From Roseovarius indicus (lineage in GTDB: Bacteria > Pseudomonadota > Alphaproteobacteria > Rhodobacterales > Rhodobacteraceae): a stretch of 64,000 bases of DNA. Numbering within the stretch: the stretch's first letter is position 1; each line of letters starts with the position of its first letter. Shown in pieces: positions 44,092-51,976 of the stretch. The position numbers and the translations under genes are program-made. The notes beneath the pieces are model-generated. The model did not search any database. It saw only the letters and a program-made list of their open reading frames with translations, and had not been told where the DNA came from. The stretch lies in the NCBI RefSeq assembly GCF_008728195.1, contig NZ_CP031598.1, positions 1,116,001 through 1,180,000 of the forward strand, in the 5' to 3' direction.

Positions 44092-45609
44092 TTACTCGTC
44101 GGCCCATTTCGCCATGAAGAAGCGCGGGTTCTCGTCCGGATGGCTCTCGAACTCCAGCTCCGAGCTGTAGGCATAGATCGTCGGGTGCGTCCACATCGGG
44201 TACCAGTAGAGCTTGTCCGCAATCTCGTTCACCGCGAACTGGTACTGCTCCATCCGGGCGTCCGGATCGGCGGTCTCCGCCGCGGTCTTCAACGCTTCGG
44301 CCACCGCTTCATCCTGCGCCATGTCGTCCTCGGACAGGGTGAAGAAGTTGTTCAGCAGCGCCGAGACGTCGTTGACCCCGTAAGACCCCCAGTCGCCCAG
44401 CATCATGTTGACCTGGTTGTTGACCACCCGCTCGCGGGCATTGGCGTAATCCAGCACGCTGGCGCTCACGTCGATGCCCACATTGGCCAGGTAGCCAGCC
44501 ACGGCCTCGGTCCATTCCCGGCTGCGGTACGAGGTCATGCGCACCTCCATCCCGTCTTCATAGCCGGCCTCGGCCAGAAGCGCCTTGGCCTTCTCGGGGT
44601 CAAACCCGATATCCGTCGCATCCTCGATACAGCCGAACTGCGTCCGGAAACAGGGCGAGTTGATGACCGTGGAGCCCTCGCCGATCACCTGGTCGACAAT
44701 GGTCTGCCGGTCGATGGCCCAGGCCACGGCCTCGCGCACCTTCATGTCCTGCATCGGGTTGCCGCCGTCCATGTCCCGCAGGTTCATGGAAAGGAAGCTG
44801 ATCCGCATGGTCTCGTCGGCCGACACGGTGATCCCCGGCACACCCGACATCGGTTCCGCCTGGTCCGGCGGCACGCGCCAGATCCAGTCGACCCCGCCAC
44901 TCAGCAGCTCGGCAATCTGGGTCGAGACATCCGGAATGGTCCGGTACACCACGGCGTCAAACGTCGGCATCCCCTTGGGGCTGTCCGCGAAATACCCGTC
45001 GAACGCTTCCACGCGAATGCGGTCGCCCTGAACGAACTCGGCCAGCTCGTAAGGGCCTGTGCCCACAAGACGCCCGTTCGCACCCGCCTGGCCGGTATCG
45101 CCAAAGAACCCTTCCGGCAAGATCGCGTGCAGCGTCGAGATATACTCCATCGCCGCCGGGAACGGCTTCTTCAGGTTCAGCCGCAGCGTGGTCTCGTCGA
45201 CCGCCTCGGCGCTGTCGATCCAGTTGACGTTGCTCTGCACGTTCACGCCGTTCTCGGGGTTCGAGATGTAGTTGAACGTGTAGATCGCATCGTCGATCGT
45301 GAACGGCTCGCCGTCATGCCACTGCACGTCATCCCGCAGCTTGAACTCGAGCGTCTTGTCGTCGACCCATTGCCACTCCGTCGCCAGAAGCGGCAGGTAA
45401 TCGCCTTCCGAGGTCTTGTAGACCAGCGTGTCCCAGACAAGCTGCCCGTTCAGCAGCATCGCCTCGCGGTGATAGTTGAAATAGGGGTCGATCGTCGTCA
45501 GCGGCGCGGTGCTCGTCCAGCGCAGCGTGTTTTCCGATTGCTGGGCCAGCGCGGGGGCGGCCTGAAGTCCGGCCGCGAGCGCAGCCGAAAGCAGAAGCTT
45601 GAAGTGCAT
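44092..45609 (-). CDS. Peptide/opine-type ABC transporter substrate-binding protein (SBP_bac_5)
   Basis: 505 residues from ATG 45609, with GGGAG seven bases upstream. Signal peptide at 1-22 (MHFKLLLSAALAAGLQAAPALA). The mature part matches DppA/OppA-type proteins: TSTAPLTTIDPYFNY, FKLRDDVQWHDGEPFTIDDAIYTFNY, FFGDTGQAGANGRLVGTGPYELAEF, VREAVAWAIDRQTIVDQVIGEGS and YWYPMWTHPTIYAY. It binds a peptide-like compound in the periplasm. Given the GGT-family gene at the operon end, gamma-glutamyl compounds or opines are plausible ligands. Confidence 0.9.
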   Translation of the reverse strand: MHFKLLLSAALAAGLQAAPALAQQSENTLRWTSTAPLTTIDPYFNYHREAMLLNGQLVWDTLVYKTSEGDYLPLLATEWQWVDDKTLEFKLRDDVQWHDGEPFTIDDAIYTFNYISNPENGVNVQSNVNWIDSAEAVDETTLRLNLKKPFPAAMEYISTLHAILPEGFFGDTGQAGANGRLVGTGPYELAEFVQGDRIRVEAFDGYFADSPKGMPTFDAVVYRTIPDVSTQIAELLSGGVDWIWRVPPDQAEPMSGVPGITVSADETMRISFLSMNLRDMDGGNPMQDMKVREAVAWAIDRQTIVDQVIGEGSTVINSPCFRTQFGCIEDATDIGFDPEKAKALLAEAGYEDGMEVRMTSYRSREWTEAVAGYLANVGIDVSASVLDYANARERVVNNQVNMMLGDWGSYGVNDVSALLNNFFTLSEDDMAQDEAVAEALKTAAETADPDARMEQYQFAVNEIADKLYWYPMWTHPTIYAYSSELEFESHPDENPRFFMAKWADE

Positions 45610-45654
45610 TCCTAGTCTCCCTGTCATGGTTGCTTTGGTTGGATTTTCCTTCGG

Positions 45655-46434
45655 TCAGTAGCGCCCGATCTCCTCGATCAGGATGTCTCTGACTTCTTCT
45701 ATTCTTTCAGGGGGATAGCGCTGGGTGATGTTCCCCACGCTGATCGCCCCGGAAAGCCTGTTCCGGTCGTCGAAAACGGGCGCGCCCACCGCGACGACAT
45801 ATTCGAAAAGATCCTCCTGGCTGACGGCATAGCCCTGCGCCCGGATCTGCCCCAGAAGCTCGCGGATCTTGCCCGGGTCGGTGCATGTATGCGGCGTCCG
45901 CTTCTCCAGCGGGCGGCTGAGATAGTCGTCGATGAACGCCTGGTCGGAAAACGCCAACAGAACCAGCGGCGCCCCACCGCAATGCAGCGGCAGGTTCATG
46001 CCCACCTGCGAGCCATAGACCTTGATATGCGAAATACCCTCGGCCCGCCGGATCACCAGCGCGTGCTGGTCGCGCTTGATCATGAACAGCGCGTTGTCGG
46101 TGGTGCGGTTCGCGATATGCCGCATGATCAGGTCGACCCGGTTCAGCAACGGGTCACTGCTCAGCGCCTTGTTGACGAGGTGCAGCGCCCGCGGGTCCAC
46201 GGTGTAGAGGCCCGTATGCTCCTGCCGTTCGATGAAGAAATGATGCACCAGCGTCGCCATCATCCGGTTGACCACGGTCCGCGGATAGCCGGTGCCCCGC
46301 ACGATCTCGGCAATCGAAACGGGCTCTCCGCGTTCGCACATCAAGGTGAAAATCGTCATGGCCTTGCTGGCTGAAAGGCTGATTTCCGAGCTCACGGCAC
46401 CCTCTGGCTTGACGTATGTCCGATTATCGGACAC
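45655..46434 (-). CDS. IclR-family transcriptional regulator
   Basis: 259 residues from GTG 46434 as an open frame. A better start may be the GTG at 46395, which has AGAGG five bases upstream. The first GTG lies inside a perfect palindrome that looks like an operator. HTH at about 25-70 (FTLMCERGEPVSIAEIVRGTGYPRTVVNRMMATL). The IclR effector domain follows (HCGGAPLVLLAFSDQAFIDDYL, IREL..RAQGYAVSQEDLFEYVVAVGAPVFDDRNRLSGAISVG). It lies 45 bases upstream of the binding-protein gene on the same strand, so it likely controls the importer operon and itself. Confidence 0.88.
   Translation of the reverse strand: MSDNRTYVKPEGAVSSEISLSASKAMTIFTLMCERGEPVSIAEIVRGTGYPRTVVNRMMATLVHHFFIERQEHTGLYTVDPRALHLVNKALSSDPLLNRVDLIMRHIANRTTDNALFMIKRDQHALVIRRAEGISHIKVYGSQVGMNLPLHCGGAPLVLLAFSDQAFIDDYLSRPLEKRTPHTCTDPGKIRELLGQIRAQGYAVSQEDLFEYVVAVGAPVFDDRNRLSGAISVGNITQRYPPERIEEVRDILIEEIGRY
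46417..46433. promoter_or_regulatory. Palindromic operator overlapping the annotated start of the IclR gene
   Basis: TGTCCGATTATCGGACA: seven-base arms TGTCCGA/TCGGACA, perfectly inverted around TTA. Such symmetric sites are typical of IclR dimers. It overlaps the upstream GTG (46434) of the IclR frame, which favours the downstream GTG 46395 as the true start and suggests autoregulation. Confidence 0.65.
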
Positions 46435-46764
46435 AATAACCGATAAAAGGATGATTCCACGCTGTCACGATTCTGTCAACCTGGCGCGGCCAAGGTGGCC
46501 GTGCCCGGCAGTTCGACGATCTACCGTGGACGCAAAGGCACCATGCCGCGCAACGCGCCCCATGTGCCTGGCCAACCGTCAAACGGCGCACGACCCCGCA
46601 ATCCCGCGCAGGCCATGTCCTTGTGATGTGAAGAAAAAGATCGGCGATTTTCCCGTCGGGGCCGCCCGAGCCGTCAGTGGCTCACCCGTCCGAAACGCTT
46701 CGACGTTTCGCTATCCTGGCAAAGGGGTCCGTGCCCCAGGTCGAGGGCACGGACGTATCTTGTA
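46435..46764. other. Intergenic stretch with two hairpins
   Basis: 330 bases without a gene. Left part: promoter of the IclR gene. Right part: a perfect CGAAACG/CGTTTCG hairpin (46691-46710, 6-base loop) and a stronger 10-bp hairpin at 46727-46754 close to the aldehyde dehydrogenase stop. No convincing open frame with a ribosome-binding site. Confidence 0.6.
46727..46754 (-). terminator. Probable terminator of the aldehyde dehydrogenase transcript
   Basis: GTCCGTGCCC (46727-46736) pairs perfectly with GGGCACGGAC (46745-46754) around an 8-base loop, beginning 11 bases after the aldehyde dehydrogenase stop. In the minus direction it is followed by CCCTTT, a short T-run, so termination is likely but the tail is weak. 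Confidence 0.55.
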
Positions 46765-48264
46765 TCACAGCATCGCTGCGATGGTCTTGGTCTCGGTATA
46801 GGCGTCCATCACCTCGCGGCCCATCTCGCGGCCCCAACCGGACTTCTTGTAGCCGCCGAATGGCGCGGTCGCGTCGGCAAAGTTGTGCACGTTGATCGAC
46901 ACCGTGCCCGCCTTGATCTTCCGGGCCAGCAGATGCGCCTTGCTCAGGTTCTGGGTCCAGACACTGGCCGCCAGACCATACTCCGTGTCGTTGGCGATTT
47001 TCGCGATCTTGTCGAGATCGTCATCGTCGAACGCCTGCACGCAGACGACCGGGCCGAAGATCTCCTCGCGCACGACCCGCATGTCCGGGCTCGTCCGCGC
47101 CAGGACCGTTGGGGCCATGAAGTGGCCCTGGTTGCCCACGGTCTTACCCCCGGTCACCACGTCGGCGCCTTCTTCCCGACCGATTTCGACATAGGACGCC
47201 ACCCGTTCCCGATGGCTTTGAGAGATCAGCGGCCCGTGGTTCACATTCGGGTCCAGCCCGTGCCCAAGGGTCAGCGAGTCGGCGATCTTGGCCACGCCCT
47301 CGACCACCTGGTCATAGATGTCCTTGTGGGCGTAAAGCCGCGAAGCCGCGGTGCACACCTGCCCCTGGTTGAAGAAGATCGCGTTCGCGGTCCCTTCGAT
47401 CGCCATCTGCAGGTCGGCATCCGGCAGCACGATGGCCGGGGACTTCCCGCCAAGCTCCAGCGACACCCGCTTCAGGTTGCCGGTTGCGGCCCGCGCGATC
47501 ATCTTGCCGACCTCCGTCGAGCCGGTGAAGGCGATCTTGTCGACATCCTCGTGCTCGGCCAGCGCGGCGCCGGCGGTCTCGCCATACCCGGTCACGATAT
47601 TGATCACGCCATCTGGGAACCCGGCCTCCTGCGCCAGCTCGGCAAAGCGCAGCGCCGTCAGCGGCGTCTGCTCGGCGGGCTTCAGCACCACGGTACACCC
47701 GGCCGCAAGGGCAGGGGCCACCTTCCACGACAGCATGTTCAGCGGGAAGTTCCACGGGATGATGGCGCCGGCCACACCCACGGGCTCGCGGGTGGAATAG
47801 ACATGCCAGTCACCCGGCGTCGTCACCGGGATCTGCTCGCCGCACAGGCGCGTGGGCCAGCCTGACATGTAGTGGAACATGCTGGTGGCAAAGGGAATGT
47901 CGACCGTCTGCGCAAAGGCCAGCGGCTTGCCGGTGTCGATCACTTCCAGCTGGGCCAGCTCGTCGGCGTGCTTCTCGAGCAGGTCGCCCAGCCGCCAGAT
48001 CATCTTGCTGCGCTCCAGCGACGTCAGGTTCGGCCACGCGCCTTCCTCGAACGCCTTGCGCGCCGCCTTGACGGCCGCGTCGATATCCTCCTTTTCACCC
48101 GCCGGCACATGGGTCACGACCTCCTGCGTCGCCGGGTCCTCGACCGGAATGCTCTTGCCGGCTTTCGACTCGACCCACTTGCCGCCGATGAACAGCTTGT
48201 GCTCCTTGGCAAGAAAGCTCGTATTGGCAGGGAAAAGATCCTGCTTGTTGATGATGACGTTCAT
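46765..48264 (-). CDS. NAD-dependent aldehyde dehydrogenase
   Basis: 499 residues from ATG 48264, preceded by AGGAGGAG. Full ALDH motifs: GAIIPWNFPLNMLSWKVAPALAAG, the Glu base in RVSLELGGKSPAIVL, the catalytic Cys in FFNQGQVCTAASR, and the late EIFGPVV and PFGGYKKSGWGREMG. It resembles ALDHs acting on medium or aromatic aldehydes (betaine-aldehyde/phenylacetaldehyde type). It belongs to the leftward run with the cupin and flavin reductase genes, and would oxidise an aldehyde in the monooxygenase pathway. Confidence 0.92.
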   Translation of the reverse strand: MNVIINKQDLFPANTSFLAKEHKLFIGGKWVESKAGKSIPVEDPATQEVVTHVPAGEKEDIDAAVKAARKAFEEGAWPNLTSLERSKMIWRLGDLLEKHADELAQLEVIDTGKPLAFAQTVDIPFATSMFHYMSGWPTRLCGEQIPVTTPGDWHVYSTREPVGVAGAIIPWNFPLNMLSWKVAPALAAGCTVVLKPAEQTPLTALRFAELAQEAGFPDGVINIVTGYGETAGAALAEHEDVDKIAFTGSTEVGKMIARAATGNLKRVSLELGGKSPAIVLPDADLQMAIEGTANAIFFNQGQVCTAASRLYAHKDIYDQVVEGVAKIADSLTLGHGLDPNVNHGPLISQSHRERVASYVEIGREEGADVVTGGKTVGNQGHFMAPTVLARTSPDMRVVREEIFGPVVCVQAFDDDDLDKIAKIANDTEYGLAASVWTQNLSKAHLLARKIKAGTVSINVHNFADATAPFGGYKKSGWGREMGREVMDAYTETKTIAAML

Positions 48265-48302
48265 GTTCTCCTCCTCTTTTTCTCGATTGCGCCTTGATGG
48301 CT

Positions 48303-48336
48303 CCCGCCGCACCCGCCCTCCTGCGGGCGCGGCGGG
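48303..48336. other. Intergenic stem-loop between cupin and aldehyde dehydrogenase genes
   Basis: CCCGCCGC (48303-48310) pairs with GCGGCGGG (48329-48336), and inside it CCCGC pairs with GCGGG, giving a long, slightly bulged hairpin with a 6-base loop. No T-run in the minus direction, so it is more likely an mRNA-processing or attenuating stem. Confidence 0.45.
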
Positions 48337-48352
48337 TTATGTGTTCACCCCG

Positions 48353-49108
48353 TCAGGCCTTCGGTCTGAACGAACAGAAGACCTTCGTGACCTTGTCCGT
48401 GCTGGCCCATACGCACTCGGCGCCCTTGGGCACGAAAGCGGCCTCGCCTGGGGCGAAGGTGTGTGTCTCGCCGTCGCCCTTCAGGGTCATGGTGCCCTCG
48501 AACGGCAGCATCAGCTCGGCATGGTCGATCGGCGCCGGTTTCATCTCGAATGGCGTCGCTTGCCAAAGGCCGAACGTGTACTGCCCGGTCGGATCCTCGA
48601 AGATCTTCTTCGCCTTCCACTCGGGTGTCTCACCGATGATCTCCAGCTCGCCCGGCACCGGAATGCTCTGCATCTCCTCCGACTGGTCGATCTTGAAGGC
48701 CCGCAGGCTGTCAGGGTCGTCCGCCTCGGCGCCCGACGGGTCGGGGAAGATCATGAAGTACTTGCGCACCTCGCCCGACTGCGTCCATTGCCGCATCGTG
48801 CCTTTCGGAATGAAGAACTGCTCACCCGCCGTCGCCGTCAGGGTCGAGCCGTCGCCATGCACGATGGTGACCGTGCCGGAAATCAAGTGCATGAACTCGT
48901 GAACCGCGTGCGGCTCCATCTTCGACTTGAACTCGGTGCAGTTCCAGATCCCCACCCGCAGGCCGGTCACATCATCCTCGTAATACTTGTAGCCGGTCTG
49001 AACCGGGTCGCCCTCGTCCACGACCTCGGGCGGCAGCTTCGGCCACGCGTCGAGGCCCTTGCCGCCGGGGCCGTCGGGTTCCATGCGTGTGATCTTGGTA
49101 ACGTTCAC
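48353..49108 (-). CDS. Bicupin protein of unknown function
   Basis: 251 residues from GTG 49108 (GAGG eight bases upstream; the frame is open from 49150). Two cupin units. The first has EPHAVHEFMHLISGTVTIVHG and a later PKGTMRQW; the second has HAELMLPFEGTMTLKGDGETHTF and APGEAAFVPKGAECVW. Only part of the usual His/Glu metal set is obvious in either unit. Possible roles are a dioxygenase, isomerase or sensor. It is encoded between an aldehyde dehydrogenase and the flavin reductase fusion, so it probably belongs to the same oxidation pathway. Confidence 0.75.
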   Translation of the reverse strand: MNVTKITRMEPDGPGGKGLDAWPKLPPEVVDEGDPVQTGYKYYEDDVTGLRVGIWNCTEFKSKMEPHAVHEFMHLISGTVTIVHGDGSTLTATAGEQFFIPKGTMRQWTQSGEVRKYFMIFPDPSGAEADDPDSLRAFKIDQSEEMQSIPVPGELEIIGETPEWKAKKIFEDPTGQYTFGLWQATPFEMKPAPIDHAELMLPFEGTMTLKGDGETHTFAPGEAAFVPKGAECVWASTDKVTKVFCSFRPKA

Positions 49109-49140
49109 TTTTCTAACCTCGTGTGATGGTTTCTCTGTTT

Positions 49141-49162
49141 CCCCGTGCACGCCGGCACGGGG
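49141..49162. other. Intergenic hairpin after the flavin reductase fusion gene
   Basis: CCCCGTGC (49141-49148) pairs with GCACGGGG (49155-49162) around a 6-base loop, just after the stop of the flavin reductase fusion gene. It is followed in the minus direction by A residues rather than T, so it is not a classical terminator; a processing or stabilising stem is more likely. Confidence 0.45.
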
Positions 49163-49163
49163 T

Positions 49164-50192
49164 CTAACCGCCCGAGCGGGGCTTCTTCTGCGCGCTCAGC
49201 GTCGATGCGTTCCAGTCCTGCCAGGAATGCAGCTTGTCCCCGAGGGCGACGACACCGCCGTCCTCCATCATGTCGAAGTAGACACCGAAACGGCCGATCG
49301 CCATTTCATCGAAGAACCGCTTGATCATGGCCTGCTTCAGCTCGCCATGAACAAGCGTCCAGGGCTCGTCCTCTGCGTCGAACAGCGCGCTTTCGGCCTC
49401 GCCGACCGTGCCGGTCTCCGGCTCGTCCTCGGTCTGAACCCAGAAATAGAACGTGGTCGATTTCTCGCCCGGCTCCTGGAACAGCGAATAGGGCACCGAT
49501 GCGCCGATCTCGACGTCCAACTCCCGGAACCGCCTGTGCAGTGCCGCGCCGTGGCGTTCGCCCGACGCCAGCTTGGTCGACGGAACGTCCCACGTCTCCG
49601 ACCCGGGCTGCCGGCACAGAAGCACCTTGCCGCCATGCGACAGGATCCCGCCGACGATCAGCGGGTCGCGCAGTTGCTCGATCTCCCGCACATCCGGCCC
49701 GATCCCGACATAGGCCCCCCGATAGAACCCCAGCGGCTGGCTTTCTCCGGCTGTGAACCGCTCGACCCGGCCGATAAGAATGATGTGATCCCCGGCATCG
49801 ACCACGTTGTGCCGCTCGCAGATCAGCACGGTCAGGCTGCCCTCCACGTAAGGGCAGTCGTCCCCCACGAGGCTGGCGATGGCGGGCCCTTTCACCTCGG
49901 GGTCACGCGAGGCAAACGCGCTCGACAGGTCGCGCTGCGGCTCGCCAAGGAAACTCACCGAGAACTTCTCGCAATTGAGGAAATTGTCGATGCTCGTATA
50001 GCTCTTCCCGAGACAGACAAGGATCAGCGGCGGGTCCAGCGACACCGAGGTGAAAGAGTTTGCCGTGAACGCGCTGCCCGCGCCATTCGCGTCATAGGTC
50101 GCAACCACCGTCACGCCGGTCAGGAATGACCCCAGCGTGTTGCGGAACTCACGTGCGTCGCACTCGTCGGTTCTGATCCACGGTTCAGCCAT
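49164..50192 (-). CDS. Flavin reductase domain fused to a NUDIX-like domain
   Basis: 342 residues from ATG 50192 (ATG 50201 is also possible). Residues about 8-165 are a flavin-reductase-like FMN-binding domain: FRNTLGSFLTGVTVVAT, GSAFTANSFTSVSLDPPLILVCLGKSYTS and HIILIGRVERF, as in the small components of two-component monooxygenases. Residues about 185-300 look like a NUDIX fold (VGGILSHGGKVLLCRQPGSETWDVPSTKL ... RRFRELDVEIGA), but the NUDIX box is degenerate: RELDVEIG has Val for the first Glu and the spacing is off. The fusion could supply FMNH2 to the luciferase-like monooxygenase at 62301; the second domain may bind a ligand. Confidence 0.8.
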   Translation of the reverse strand: MAEPWIRTDECDAREFRNTLGSFLTGVTVVATYDANGAGSAFTANSFTSVSLDPPLILVCLGKSYTSIDNFLNCEKFSVSFLGEPQRDLSSAFASRDPEVKGPAIASLVGDDCPYVEGSLTVLICERHNVVDAGDHIILIGRVERFTAGESQPLGFYRGAYVGIGPDVREIEQLRDPLIVGGILSHGGKVLLCRQPGSETWDVPSTKLASGERHGAALHRRFRELDVEIGASVPYSLFQEPGEKSTTFYFWVQTEDEPETGTVGEAESALFDAEDEPWTLVHGELKQAMIKRFFDEMAIGRFGVYFDMMEDGGVVALGDKLHSWQDWNASTLSAQKKPRSGG

Positions 50193-50605
50193 AGTAAGCA
50201 TCTCGAACGATTTGAGCCTTTCAACGGCGACGAAAGGGGGCACTGGCAACTGTGCCGGGCGGCACGTGCCTGAGCGCGTTGCGTCGTAGCGCCGGACCTC
50301 CCGAGGGCCTTTTTGATCCTGTTCGCATCGCCCGCCTGCATGAGACCTGTTCCAGGTCTCCGGCGGACGGATGTTTCTCCCGCGTGCGTCAGCCCCGGCG
50401 TTTCAGAGCGGCAACATGACGCAGCAAGGCCAAGACTAGCACAACGTTGTGTTCATACAATTGAATGGTTATCGACTTTAATTTAGGAAAATTGACATAA
50501 GTGCAGCCGTCGCGTGCCTGCTTGCTCGGCCGTTGTCACGCACCGAACGGCCGGTATCCGGCTCGCTCCCGAAGCGGAAAAAGACAGGGCGCACGCCCTG
50601 GAAAG
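50193..50605. promoter_or_regulatory. Long gap upstream of the flavin reductase fusion, with a palindrome
   Basis: 413 bases without a gene. It holds a perfect 12-bp palindrome CACAACGTTGTG (50440-50451) at the edge of an AT-rich stretch (50452-50505) that looks like the promoter of the leftward flavin reductase-cupin-ALDH run. The remaining bases, 50250-50400, are GC-rich and show nothing I recognise. If transcription starts near the palindrome, the 5' leader is long. Confidence 0.5.
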
Positions 50606-51223
50606 TCAGGCCGCGGCCCCGTTCCGGAAGCACACCAGGTTCAGCGCCGCATCCGCCATCCGGTCGCATACCTCGTCGGCCGTCAGCCGCCCGTCGGCGC
50701 GGTACCAGCGATGCACCCACCGCACCATGCCACTGATGCACAACGACGCGATCTTGGCATCGGCCACGTGAAACACGCCCGCGTCGATCCCTTCCTGGAT
50801 CAACTCCGCCAGCAGGCTGTCGAATTCCCGCTGGATCTTCCGGATCCGCTCCTGCGCGTCCTCCGACAGGTGCTTTTCCTCCTGAAGGAAAACCCCGCTC
50901 GACACCTGGTGCGTGATGTTGTCCTCGACGAACAGCCTGACGAACCCTCTCAGCCGCTGCTCGGGCGGTCCGGCGGTCTTCTTGGCTTCCTGCAGCGCAT
51001 CCAGCAGCCGCGCCGCCTGCCGTTCATAGATCGCCTGAAGGATCGCGCCCTTGTTCTTGAAATAGCTGTAGACGAACGGTTTCGTCACCCCGAGCCCCTC
51101 GGCGATCAGGTCGACGCTCGTCGCCTCGTACCCCCGCGCGTAGAAAAGCGTCGACGCTTCCTCGATAATTCTCGAGCGCTTGTACTCCCGAAGCTCGTCC
51201 CTCATGCCCGCTGGATCCTTCAT
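50606..51223 (-). CDS. TetR-family transcriptional regulator
   Basis: 205 residues. N-terminal TetR HTH (about 15-62, IIEEASTLFYARGYEATSVDLIAEGLGVTKPFVYSYFKNKGAIL), then an all-helical ligand domain with a C-terminal part (ASLCISGMVRWVHRWYRADGRLTADEVCDRMADAAL) as in regulators of fatty-acid, steroid or acyl-CoA catabolism. It is surrounded by CoA-ligase and beta-oxidation genes. It is a good candidate for the factor that recognises the tandem TACY-N4-RGTA sites at 54582, 57680 and 61233. Confidence 0.88.
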   Translation of the reverse strand: MKDPAGMRDELREYKRSRIIEEASTLFYARGYEATSVDLIAEGLGVTKPFVYSYFKNKGAILQAIYERQAARLLDALQEAKKTAGPPEQRLRGFVRLFVEDNITHQVSSGVFLQEEKHLSEDAQERIRKIQREFDSLLAELIQEGIDAGVFHVADAKIASLCISGMVRWVHRWYRADGRLTADEVCDRMADAALNLVCFRNGAAA

Positions 51224-51361
51224 TCCTTCAAATCGGACGGTGTACCCCGTCCTTCCCTCAAAATAGATCGCCCGGGGCGTATTTGAAAACCCGCCACGTT
51301 GCGCCGGGCCCCGGGTGTGACGCCGGGGCAGGGCGCCTTGTGCTCAGAATGTCGGCATCGC

Positions 51362-51937
51362 TCACAAACCAAGCTGCGCGCGCAACGTGTAAAGGATGTC
51401 GCCGCCGTCGCGCTGTCCGCGGATCTGGTCGTCCACCGTCACGAACCCGGCCTTCGGCACTTCGATCATGTTGGTCGAATCGAGCGCGACGTTCCGCGTC
51501 TGGATGCGCCATTCCCCGTTGCGCCGGGTCACGTGGTCGACATAGCGGGCATTCACGATCAGGTCGACCGCCGTATCCTTGTCGCCCGGCACGTCCCCCA
51601 GCAGCGCCTCGAGGCTCGGCCGCGCGTCGGCCGGGTAGCGCTGGAAGGTGATGTTGTAGGTTTCCACCACCGCGTCGTCGGGCCCCGAGAACTCGATCAG
51701 CATGTTGCCAAGAAGATGCTGCGAGAACGGGATCGTCTTGTGCCGGTTGCGCACCCAGTCATAAAACCCCTCGGCGGTCCCGTTGTAAGGGCCGTGATTG
51801 TCGATGGCGTCTTCGTGGTAGGCGCTGCGCAGGGTCTCGAAATCCAGCCGGTCGACGCCCCGGCAATAGCGGCACATCACGTCGTAGATCTCGGCCCGAT
51901 CGGCCAGCCTCTGGGGCGAATAATTGTCGTTGGCCAT
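51362..51937 (-). CDS. SnoaL-like / nuclear-transport-factor-2-fold protein
   Basis: 191 residues from ATG 51937, preceded by AGGAGG. NTF2-fold pattern: LADRAEIYDVMCRYCRGVDRLDFETLRSAYHEDAIDNHGPYNGTAEGFYDWVRN, VVETYNITFQRYP and ARYVDHVTRRNGEWRIQTRNVALD. The RGVDRLD and YHEDA segments carry the Asp/His pair used by dehydratases and isomerases of this fold (SnoaL-like, scytalone dehydratase or ketosteroid isomerase types). It is the last gene of the ligase-lactonase operon, so a dehydration or isomerisation step on a ring compound is likely. Confidence 0.8.
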   Translation of the reverse strand: MANDNYSPQRLADRAEIYDVMCRYCRGVDRLDFETLRSAYHEDAIDNHGPYNGTAEGFYDWVRNRHKTIPFSQHLLGNMLIEFSGPDDAVVETYNITFQRYPADARPSLEALLGDVPGDKDTAVDLIVNARYVDHVTRRNGEWRIQTRNVALDSTNMIEVPKAGFVTVDDQIRGQRDGGDILYTLRAQLGL

Positions 51938-51976
51938 GATGAAACCTCCTCTAGCCTGTGTCACTGTCGGGCGGGC

